Source: a bacterium (GTDB lineage: Bacteria > JAGOBX01). Taken from it: a stretch of DNA of 16,629 nucleotides. Within the stretch, counting starts at the first letter, position 1. Each line of letters begins with the position of its first letter. The notes beneath the pieces were generated by a model. The model saw only the letters and a list, made by a program, of their open reading frames with translations. It searched no databases and was not told where the DNA came from. Below, in pieces: positions 8,529 to 15,151 of the stretch. The translations under genes were made by a program, and so were the position numbers. Location of the stretch: the NCBI GenBank assembly GCA_029551925.1, contig JAKPEO010000070.1:1-16629 (forward strand), read 5' to 3'.

Positions 8529-9656
8529 ATGGATATAAAAAATTATACAAAAGTTTTACTTATTGACGACAGTAAATTTATTCAAAATATTTTACAGACA
8601 GAATTTCACAATCTCAAATTTTTTCATTCAGAAGATTCTGACAGCGCTATTAAATGCGCATACGAAAATAATGTTGATTTGATAATAGTCAGCGGAGTAT
8701 TGAAAAAAGAAAACGGCTATGAAATCGCTTTAAAAATACGCAATATACCGGCAATACAGAATACGCCGATTATTATGCTGTCTTCTAATAAAGACGAGAG
8801 ATTTATAAATAAAGCATACGCAAGCGGAATAAATTCTTTTATCAGCAAAGAGAATTTTGTAGATAATTTGCAGTATATTCTATCATTATTTGAAAAGCAA
8901 GGCACAAAGACCTATCACACGAAACTATTATTAATTACAGATAATAAAAATTTATTTTATTCTTTGAAAGCAAGATTAAATAATTTGGGAGTATTTATAG
9001 AATCAAAATTTTCTATTGATACGCTTGTCGCTGCAGATGATAAAAAATTTGATTATATTATTATAGACAAAAATATCGCGCAATATAATATTTCTGAATA
9101 TTTAAAGTATTTGAAATATCAATACTCAAATAATATTATGGTATTGGCTGACAAAAACAATCAGAATCTTATTGATAATTTTGCGATGAACGGCTTTAAA
9201 AAATTTTATTTCAAACCATTTATTATAGATGAATTTATCAGCGATTTAATAAAGATTATTTTTATAAAGACAAATGCGTTGACCGACAAAAATATTTTAG
9301 TTGTAGATGACAGCGAAATATTCAGACAGCAAATAACGCATATTTTGCAGTCGATGAATGCGAATGTCATTACTGCTGAAGAGCCGACTATCGCACTAAA
9401 AATTTTAGAAGAAAAAAAAACTGATTTAATTATTACTGATATTTATATGCCCAATATAGATGGCGAGCGATTTATTCAGATACTCAAGCAAAATGAAAGA
9501 TTTAAAGATATACCTATTATAGTCATTTCAACTGCTGATAGAAAAAATAAAATTATCGCGTGTTTTGAATTAGGCGCAGATGATTTTATCGGCAAGCCAT
9601 TTGTTGAAGAAGAAATAATTGCGCGAGTAAAAAGAGTATTTGAAAAAAAAATATGA
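8529..9656 (+). CDS. Triple receiver-domain protein without an output domain
   Basis: A 375-residue protein that is three CheY-like receiver domains in a row and nothing else. Receiver 1 (about 8-122) keeps D13-D14 and K107 but has serine (S55, LIIVSGVL) where the phosphoacceptor aspartate should be. Receiver 2 (about 131-246) keeps an aspartate at the site (D180, YIIIDKN) and K229 but has a single acidic residue in the ITDNKN pocket and an unusual following sequence. Receiver 3 (about 254-375) is canonical: D260-D261, D304 (LIITDIYMPNIDGE), S334-T335 and K356-P357. So one domain should accept phosphate, one is doubtful and one should not. There is no DNA-binding, GGDEF or kinase part, so it probably acts by protein contact. 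It begins 4 bases after serS with no ribosome binding site and overlaps the glycosyltransferase by ATGA. Confidence 0.92.
   Translation: MDIKNYTKVLLIDDSKFIQNILQTEFHNLKFFHSEDSDSAIKCAYENNVDLIIVSGVLKKENGYEIALKIRNIPAIQNTPIIMLSSNKDERFINKAYASGINSFISKENFVDNLQYILSLFEKQGTKTYHTKLLLITDNKNLFYSLKARLNNLGVFIESKFSIDTLVAADDKKFDYIIIDKNIAQYNISEYLKYLKYQYSNNIMVLADKNNQNLIDNFAMNGFKKFYFKPFIIDEFISDLIKIIFIKTNALTDKNILVVDDSEIFRQQITHILQSMNANVITAEEPTIALKILEEKKTDLIITDIYMPNIDGERFIQILKQNERFKDIPIIVISTADRKNKIIACFELGADDFIGKPFVEEEIIARVKRVFEKKI
9644..9650 (+). other. Slippery A-tract at the receiver/glycosyltransferase junction
   Basis: A run of nine A (9643-9651) contains a heptamer A AAA AAA read in the receiver gene's frame, one codon before its TGA at 9654. 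A minus-one shift here would read straight into the glycosyltransferase frame through its ATG. A-runs are frequent in this DNA, so this is a possibility, not a demonstrated frameshift site. Confidence 0.25.
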
Positions 9657-10744
9657 AGAAAAAAATCTTGTTTTTTTCTCATCGCGCGAAGCACGGCGGC
9701 GGCGAACGCAGTTTTTTTGAATTAATTTTGGAATTACATCATACTCAAAAAATAGATGGGTTTATTGTATTAGGCGAAAAGGGCTGGTTGTATGATAAAT
9801 TTTCAGATTGCGGCTGGACGCCGCTAATTTTGAATTTTCCGTCAATTAAATCATTTAGTTTTTCTTCGGCATTTAAGATTTTGAAAATCATCAAAACTCA
9901 AAAAATAGAGATTATTCACTGCAACACAACGCGCGCGATGTTATACGCTGCATTTGTTAAAATTTTTGTCAATATCAGAATAATTTGGCATCAGCGCGGC
10001 ACTGATAAACGCGGGCTATTTGAATATATTTTAGCGCTGTTTGCAGATAATATAATTGCAATATCAAATACTGTTCGTCAGCAATTATTAGATTTAAAAA
10101 TAAATCCTAAAAAAATTATTTGCGTTTATAACGGCATTAGAATTGACAATTCAGAAATTATTGAAAAACAAATTCCAAAAAATTCAGACAGCAAATTTTA
10201 TATTGCATTAGTCGGCAGATTTACAATAGAGAAAGGACACAGATATTTAATTGAAATAGCGAATATATTGATTAATCGTAGAAAAAAAGAAAATTTAAAA
10301 TTTGTATTTTGCGGAGCGGCAGAATTTGGAGAAAGCCAATATTCTGAAATAATCGAACTGATTAAAAATTATCAATTAACAGATTATTTTGAATTTGTCG
10401 GATATATAGAAAATATCCCAAAATTTTTAAATGAAAAAATCGATATAACAGCGATAACATCGCAGCGCGAGGCATTTGGCAGAGTTATATTAGAAAGTTG
10501 GCTGGCGAAGACTCCGATTATTGCATTTGCTGTCGAAGGACCAGCTGAAATTATTGACAATAATAAAACCGGAATATTAATAGAAAAAAATAATATCGAA
10601 AAATTTGCTGATGCAATTGAAAATCTTTTGAATGATAATAAATTGTATCAGTATCTAACTGCCTGCGGCGCGCAAAAACTACAAGAATTTGATTTAAAAA
10701 ATACAGCGGCGAAAATACTTGAAATTTATCTAAATGAAAAATAA
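9653..10744 (+). CDS. Family 4 glycosyltransferase (GT-B fold)
   Basis: A 363-residue protein of the usual GT4 length. The N-terminal half starts with ILFFSHRAKHGGGERS (5-20), whose glycine loop is typical of acceptor-side GT-B domains, and includes IIHCNTTRAMLYA. The C-terminal half begins at about 183 (IALVGRFTIEKGHRYLIE) and carries the donor-sugar motif EX7E (E273 and E281, EAFGRVILE) followed by GPAEII. It should add a sugar from a nucleotide donor, with retention, to a lipid- or protein-linked glycan at the inner face of the membrane. The ATG overlaps the preceding stop (ATGA), without a ribosome binding site, so translation depends on the receiver gene. Its last 15 bases overlap the convergent peptidase gene. 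Donor and acceptor cannot be told. Confidence 0.93.
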   Translation: MKKKILFFSHRAKHGGGERSFFELILELHHTQKIDGFIVLGEKGWLYDKFSDCGWTPLILNFPSIKSFSFSSAFKILKIIKTQKIEIIHCNTTRAMLYAAFVKIFVNIRIIWHQRGTDKRGLFEYILALFADNIIAISNTVRQQLLDLKINPKKIICVYNGIRIDNSEIIEKQIPKNSDSKFYIALVGRFTIEKGHRYLIEIANILINRRKKENLKFVFCGAAEFGESQYSEIIELIKNYQLTDYFEFVGYIENIPKFLNEKIDITAITSQREAFGRVILESWLAKTPIIAFAVEGPAEIIDNNKTGILIEKNNIEKFADAIENLLNDNKLYQYLTACGAQKLQEFDLKNTAAKILEIYLNEK

Positions 10745-11797
10745 TTCATCGCTTAAATTAGTAATTTTAGTTAATTTATTATTAATCACAGCATACATAT
10801 CTTCTATTCGAATGCCAAATTTATTTGGTATGTAAACGCCCGGTTCGATTGTAAATACCTGATTGTTTTTTATTATATCAGTTGATTTGCGATTGATTGT
10901 AGGTTTTTCGTGAATCGCTAATCCTACGCCGTGTCCAGCGCTGTGCAGATAATATCGCGCTAATTTATTTTTTTCTAATTCGGTGATTATATAATTTTCA
11001 ATATTAGCGTATTTATCGTCGAGTTTGATATGTTGTAATGCATTATTTTTTATAGTTTTGATAATTTCGTATTTTTCGATGAACTCGTTATTTTTTTTTC
11101 CGAGCATTATCATTCTTGTAATATCGCTGCAATATTCATTTAGTTTCGCGCCAAAATCAATCAGAATAATATCGTTTTTTTTGAGTTTGTTTTTTTTATC
11201 AGATTGTCCGTGCGGATACATTGTTCTTTTTCCGAATAATACAATTGTATCAAATGAATTTTCGTCTGCGCCGTATAACCGCAAAAGATAATCAATTTCG
11301 TTTTTAAGAGAAAATTCAGTTATACCGCTCTTAATTTTTTCTAAAATTTTTGGAAATGCAGTTGTTATTATTTTTGCGGAATTGCGGATTTTTTGGAGTT
11401 CGTCAGAATTTTTTTGTGCGCGCAAGTCCGCCAAATCTATTGATTTGATTATTATTTTTTTTTTGCTGATTTGTTTGATAAGTTCATTATAAAATTGCAA
11501 AGAAGTATTGTTAGCATTAACAACTAAATATTTATTTTTTAGTATTTTTTTTAGTTGTTCAAATAATGATTGAGCGATTGCTATTACTTTTAAATGTTTA
11601 ATTTTTTTTTGCGCTGCTGCGAAATAGCGGTTATCTGTCAAATAATATGAGGTCAACGGATTAAGTAAAATATAAGCATTAGATGATTTAAAGCCGGAAT
11701 AATAATAGCAGTCAATAGTATTATTTATTAAAAGAAATTTTTCTTTTGAAATTTCCGACGCTTCTAAAATTTTTTTTATGCGATTAGTGAAAATCAT
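10730..11797 (-). CDS. M24 metallopeptidase (Xaa-Pro aminopeptidase/dipeptidase type)
   Basis: A 355-residue cytoplasmic peptidase with an N-terminal creatinase-like domain (about 1-125) and a pita-bread catalytic domain. The five metal ligands are visible: D214 (IDFGA), D225 (CSDITR), H289 (HSAGHGVG), E318 (FTIEPG) and E332 (RIED). H196 (MYPHG) and H296 (AIHEKP) are the conserved histidines that help catalysis. It should remove an N-terminal residue before proline, using two Mn or Co ions. The ATG overlaps the aroQ stop by 4 bases (ATGA). The order aroQ then Xaa-Pro peptidase is a widespread bacterial arrangement (yqhS-yqhT in Bacillus subtilis), but the efp gene that usually follows is absent, and a convergent glycosyltransferase takes its place. 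Confidence 0.94.
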   Translation of the reverse strand: MIFTNRIKKILEASEISKEKFLLINNTIDCYYYSGFKSSNAYILLNPLTSYYLTDNRYFAAAQKKIKHLKVIAIAQSLFEQLKKILKNKYLVVNANNTSLQFYNELIKQISKKKIIIKSIDLADLRAQKNSDELQKIRNSAKIITTAFPKILEKIKSGITEFSLKNEIDYLLRLYGADENSFDTIVLFGKRTMYPHGQSDKKNKLKKNDIILIDFGAKLNEYCSDITRMIMLGKKNNEFIEKYEIIKTIKNNALQHIKLDDKYANIENYIITELEKNKLARYYLHSAGHGVGLAIHEKPTINRKSTDIIKNNQVFTIEPGVYIPNKFGIRIEDMYAVINNKLTKITNLSDELFFI

Positions 11798-12231
11798 AAT
11801 GATTGAGCATTTAGCGCATATTCAATTGCTAAAATATATGAATAATAATTAAATCCTGAAATTACGCCAATACACGCTGCGGCAGTAATGCTTTTTTTGC
11901 GAAATTCTTCCGCGCGATTGTAAATATTAGATAAATGCGCTTCAATAACGGGAGTTTTTATACTTTTTATAGCATCGTATAAAGCGATGCTGGTATGAGA
12001 CAAAGCGCCGGGATTTATTATAATATAATCAATTTCATTATCGGCTAAATATAATTTATCTATTATTTTGCCTTCGCAATTACTTTGAAAAAATGAAACT
12101 TCTATATTTTTTTTCGAGCAATATTCTTTAATTTTATTATTGATTTCTTCGAGCGTGCGAGCCCCGTAGATTTCCGGCTCGCGTTTTCCTAAATAATTTA
12201 AGTTTGGACCGTTAATTATTAAAATTTTCAT
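11794..12231 (-). CDS. aroQ: Type II 3-dehydroquinate dehydratase
   Basis: A 145-residue enzyme of normal length that removes water from 3-dehydroquinate to give 3-dehydroshikimate, the third step of the shikimate pathway for aromatic amino acids. Visible active-site residues are R17 and Y22 (REPEIYG), N73 and H79 (NPGALSHTS), E97-H99 (EAHLSNIYN), R106 and R111. The usual HLSNIHAREEFR segment reads HLSNIYNRAEEFR, with a tyrosine in place of histidine and one extra residue between the arginines, a small departure from the consensus. Native dodecamers are usual for the family. AAAAGG (12246-12241) stands 9 bases before the ATG. The gene has its own promoter and is coupled to the M24 peptidase downstream. 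Confidence 0.97.
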   Translation of the reverse strand: MKILIINGPNLNYLGKREPEIYGARTLEEINNKIKEYCSKKNIEVSFFQSNCEGKIIDKLYLADNEIDYIIINPGALSHTSIALYDAIKSIKTPVIEAHLSNIYNRAEEFRKKSITAAACIGVISGFNYYSYILAIEYALNAQSL

Positions 12232-12263
12232 ATCCTATATCCTTTTACAACATTTTATTTTTT

Positions 12264-12291
12264 ATTATAAAATTTAATTTAATAAAATCAA
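12264..12291 (-). promoter_or_regulatory. Sigma-70-like promoter for aroQ and the M24 peptidase
   Basis: On the minus strand TTGATT (12291-12286), a 16-base spacer and TATAAT (12269-12264). The -35 element covers the TGA stop of the upstream radical SAM gene. A start near 12257 leaves a leader of about 26 bases with a ribosome binding site, so aroQ can be expressed apart from the gene before it. Confidence 0.6.
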
Positions 12292-13688
12292 TTTAAAATA
12301 AATGTTTTTATTGCGCCGTGTAATTCAAAAAATAAAGTGCCGTTTGAAATTGCGCGTTTTAACGCTTTCCAAAAATATTTTGGTCTTAAATAATATTCCG
12401 AATAAAATTTTTTGTAGCCATTATATAATTCGTCCCAAGATAATGTCGGGTGCTGCCATACCTGATGTTTTAAATGAAAATTATATTTACTCCAATCGAA
12501 TGATTTTATTAGATTCTGTTTTTTTAAATCTTCATAGAATTTTGTTTTTGGCAAAGGCAAAGCAATTGTTACTTTTGCATAGTCAGGATTTAGTTTGCAA
12601 GCGAAATTTATTGTATCCTGAATACTTTTGAGAGTTTCATTTAAAAAACCGATAACAAAAAATGCGACTGTTTCTATTCCTAATTTTTCGCACAGCGCAA
12701 AGGCGTTAATAGAATCATCTAATGTAATTTTTTTATTAATTTCATTTAATATTGCGGTGTTGCCTGATTCCGGCGCAAATGCGATTTGATATAACCCGCT
12801 TTTTTTTGCGAGCGTTAAAAATTCTTTGTCAACGGAATTTACGCGCACGCCGATAAACAGATTCCATTTCATTTTAAGATTTTTTTTTAAAAGTAATTCG
12901 CATACTTCTTTTGCGCGATTTAAGTCTGTGGTAAATTGATCGTCCCAGATATGAAATTCATTAGCGCCGCATTTTTTGAGATATTCGAGTTCTTCTAAAA
13001 TTCTTAATGCTGACATTTTGCGAAATTTATAGCCGTGCACTGATTTTGTGCAAAAATTGCAGTTGAATACGCAGCCGCGCGATGTTGATATAGGCAGTGC
13101 CGGCGCTTTCCGAACATTTATTTTAGGATAATAATATTTAGTCAAATCAAATTGTTCCCAATACGGAAACGGCAGATCATCTAAATTTTCAATGTAATTT
13201 TTATGTTGATTAATTATTATTTTTTCGTCTGTTTTATATGCGAGGCCGTTAATATCTTTTAATTGTTTGCCGCTAAAAAAATCCACAAGAGTTTGTTCTG
13301 CTTCATTTATAAAAACAAAATCAATATTTAATTCGTTTATCACATCTTCCGGAAATAAAGAAGGGTGCACTCCGCCGCATAATATTTTTATTTTCGGAAA
13401 ATTGTCTTTTGTAAATTTTATAATTTCTTTTGATTCGTTATACAAAGCGGTAGTAAAACCGAACGCTATATATTCCGGACTAAAATTTTTTAGTTTGTCA
13501 AATAATTTTTTTTGATAACACGGCGTAATACTCAAATCGAGCAAATCAAACTCGATATTTTGGTTTTTGGCTATGCGCAATAACATTGCAATAGATAACA
13601 GCGGTAATTTCGGCACAGCGACAGTTATTTTAGAATCTTTATAGACATCAGTGTAAGACGGCAGCACTAAAAATAATATTTTTTTCAT
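12288..13688 (-). CDS. B12-binding-domain radical SAM protein (COG1032 type)
   Basis: A 466-residue protein. I take the ATG at 13688 as the start; an in-frame TTG at 13712 would lie inside the promoter's -10 box and is unlikely. The N-terminal domain (about 1-145) has the Rossmann-like B12-binding layout (ILFLVLPSY, PLLSIAMLLRIAK, YIAFGFTTALYNESKEIIK, ILCGGVHPSLFPEDV, FVFINEAE). DxHxxG is not present, as in many members of this class. The iron-sulfur motif is canonical (SRGCVFNCNFCTKSVHG; C206, C210, C213). The barrel has FHIWDDQFTTD, IAFAPESGN, ETVAFFVIGF and KVTIALPLPKTKFYEDL, all typical of class B radical SAM enzymes such as BchE-like methyltransferases or cyclases. The C-terminus (about 400-466) is aromatic and basic. 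The reaction is unknown; aroQ follows after 56 bases. Confidence 0.9.
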   Translation of the reverse strand: MKKILFLVLPSYTDVYKDSKITVAVPKLPLLSIAMLLRIAKNQNIEFDLLDLSITPCYQKKLFDKLKNFSPEYIAFGFTTALYNESKEIIKFTKDNFPKIKILCGGVHPSLFPEDVINELNIDFVFINEAEQTLVDFFSGKQLKDINGLAYKTDEKIIINQHKNYIENLDDLPFPYWEQFDLTKYYYPKINVRKAPALPISTSRGCVFNCNFCTKSVHGYKFRKMSALRILEELEYLKKCGANEFHIWDDQFTTDLNRAKEVCELLLKKNLKMKWNLFIGVRVNSVDKEFLTLAKKSGLYQIAFAPESGNTAILNEINKKITLDDSINAFALCEKLGIETVAFFVIGFLNETLKSIQDTINFACKLNPDYAKVTIALPLPKTKFYEDLKKQNLIKSFDWSKYNFHLKHQVWQHPTLSWDELYNGYKKFYSEYYLRPKYFWKALKRAISNGTLFFELHGAIKTFILN

Positions 13689-13700
13689 AATTAACAAATC

Positions 13701-13728
13701 ATTATAAAGCAAAAGATATTTTTTTCAA
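13701..13728 (-). promoter_or_regulatory. Sigma-70-like promoter giving a nearly leaderless radical SAM transcript
   Basis: On the minus strand TTGAAA (13728-13723), a 16-base spacer and TATAAT (13706-13701). Transcription would begin about 7 bases past the -10 box, near 13694, only about 6 bases before the ATG at 13688, leaving no room for a ribosome binding site. Confidence 0.6.
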
Positions 13729-13740
13729 TTAAAAAATGTA

Positions 13741-13768
13741 TTTACTAATTTTTATTGTTAAGTATAAT
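13741..13768 (+). promoter_or_regulatory. Possible promoter for the FAD oxidoreductase
   Basis: TTTACT (13741-13746), 16 bases, TATAAT (13763-13768). The -10 box is perfect; the -35 box matches at four of six positions. A start near 13775 gives a leader of about 25 bases that includes TAGGAA. It is back to back with the radical SAM promoter. Confidence 0.5.
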
Positions 13769-13782
13769 TTATCAGGATTTTT

Positions 13783-13788
13783 TAGGAA
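13783..13788 (+). promoter_or_regulatory. Ribosome binding site that decides the start of the FAD oxidoreductase
   Basis: TAGGAA lies 11 bases before the ATG at 13800. The longer in-frame reading from TTG at 13755 would begin upstream of the -10 box of the likely promoter and places this site inside the gene, so the ATG is preferred. Confidence 0.5.
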
Positions 13789-13799
13789 TTTGCGAAATT

Positions 13800-15107
13800 A
13801 TGAATAACAATAGTATTTTAATAATTGGCGCAGGTATAGCGGGATTGACTGCCGCATATAAATTAGCGCAAAGTGGCGAACAAGTAATAATAATAGAAAA
13901 AGAATGCGATTGCGGCGGATTAGCGCGCAGCATAAAATTTAAAGATAATATTTTTGATTTTGGGCCGCATAGATTTCATACGCACGACGCGCAAGTGTCT
14001 GATTTTATAAATGAAATTTTAGCGGAAGATAAATTACTAATTAAACGAAACAGCAAAGTTTGGCTGTTTAATCATTATCATAATTGGCCATTAGATTATC
14101 ATTCGCTTTTTAAGTTGCCTTATAATATTATGTTTAAAGCATTTATTGATTTATTTAATAGACCAAAACCATATAATGATACTTTTGAAAGTTATGTGAT
14201 TAGCAAATACGGAAAAACTTTATACAAATATTTTTTTAAACCATATACAATAAAATTTTTGAATTATCCGCCTGCTGAATTGCATTCTGATTGGGGAAAG
14301 ATTGGCATTGACCGCGCTGTGATTACTAATGAAATTCAGATGAATAATTTGTTAGATGTCGCAAAATCCGCGCTTTTGCCCAAACCGGTAGAAACAGAAT
14401 TTATCTATCCAAAATATAATGGCATACAATTATTTTGCGATAAATTAAAAAAAAAGATTTTAGCGTTAAATGGCAAAATATATACAAGCGATTATCCGAT
14501 AAAAATCAAAATTACAGACGACAAAATTTTGGAAATTACAACAAAAAACAATTTACAATTTAATGATTGCAAAAAAATAATATGGACTGCGACAATCAAT
14601 GATTTACTTGATATTTTAGAAATTAAAAATATCGATTTAGAATTTTTGTCGTCGATTTTTTATAATATAATTTTGAAAAATAAAGTTAATTTTGAATATC
14701 AGTGGTGCTATTATGGTTCAGATGATATATTTTTTAATCGTATATCAATGCCGCATAGTTTTTCAGATAATAATTTAAAAAAATCTGATAATCATACATT
14801 ATGTGTAGAATTAGCTGCAAAAGAAAATACGGCGATATTTAATAACCCTGATACAGCGATAATAAAGATTACAGAAGATTTAGTAAAAGCAAAAGTTATA
14901 AATTCTATTAATGAAGTAGATGATATTAAAATTATTCCTATAAAAAACACTTATCCGATTTATAAAAAAAATTATCGCACTGAACTGAATAAAGCAAGAA
15001 AAAAATTAGCGCATTTAAAAAATTTAGTATTATTAGGCCGCAGCGCAGAATTTTGGTATAATAATATGGACCATTCCATAAAAAAAGCATTAGACGCTAC
15101 AATATAA
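13800..15107 (+). CDS. FAD-dependent oxidoreductase (amine-oxidase / UDP-galactopyranose-mutase-like)
   Basis: A 435-residue flavoprotein from the ATG at 13800. The N-terminal dinucleotide fold is clear: ILIIGAGIAGLTAAYKLAQS with G10, G12 and G15, acidic E33 at the end of beta 2 for the ribose, then GGLARS (39-44) and FDFGPHRFHTH (52-62). The middle has the helical substrate domain (SYVISKYGKTLYKYFFKPYT, 131-150). The C-terminus closes the FAD site with LVLLGRSAEFWYNNMDHSIKKAL (409-431). This pattern occurs in NAD(P)/FAD proteins annotated as protoporphyrinogen oxidase, phytoene desaturase or UDP-galactopyranose mutase-like, many of which sit in surface-polysaccharide loci. With a glycosyltransferase and radical SAM gene nearby, glycan or lipid work is more likely than haem synthesis, but the substrate is open. 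Confidence 0.85.
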   Translation: MNNNSILIIGAGIAGLTAAYKLAQSGEQVIIIEKECDCGGLARSIKFKDNIFDFGPHRFHTHDAQVSDFINEILAEDKLLIKRNSKVWLFNHYHNWPLDYHSLFKLPYNIMFKAFIDLFNRPKPYNDTFESYVISKYGKTLYKYFFKPYTIKFLNYPPAELHSDWGKIGIDRAVITNEIQMNNLLDVAKSALLPKPVETEFIYPKYNGIQLFCDKLKKKILALNGKIYTSDYPIKIKITDDKILEITTKNNLQFNDCKKIIWTATINDLLDILEIKNIDLEFLSSIFYNIILKNKVNFEYQWCYYGSDDIFFNRISMPHSFSDNNLKKSDNHTLCVELAAKENTAIFNNPDTAIIKITEDLVKAKVINSINEVDDIKIIPIKNTYPIYKKNYRTELNKARKKLAHLKNLVLLGRSAEFWYNNMDHSIKKALDATI

Positions 15108-15151
15108 AAATGATTTGAGAAAAATATAAAAAAATTGCGTTTATAAGAATA

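Noticed and set aside
9412-9420. Second nine-A run inside the third receiver domain as a frameshift site
   Set aside because: The frame continues normally through it into intact receiver motifs, and a shift would meet no meaningful alternative frame.
13689-13712. TTG start at 13712 for the B12-type radical SAM gene
   Set aside because: It overlaps the -10 box of a strong promoter, and the ATG at 13688 begins directly at the first beta strand of the domain (KKILFLVLPSY).
13755-13799. TTG start at 13755 for the FAD oxidoreductase
   Set aside because: It would lie upstream of the TATAAT and put a ribosome binding site inside the gene; the dinucleotide fold starts right after the ATG at 13800.
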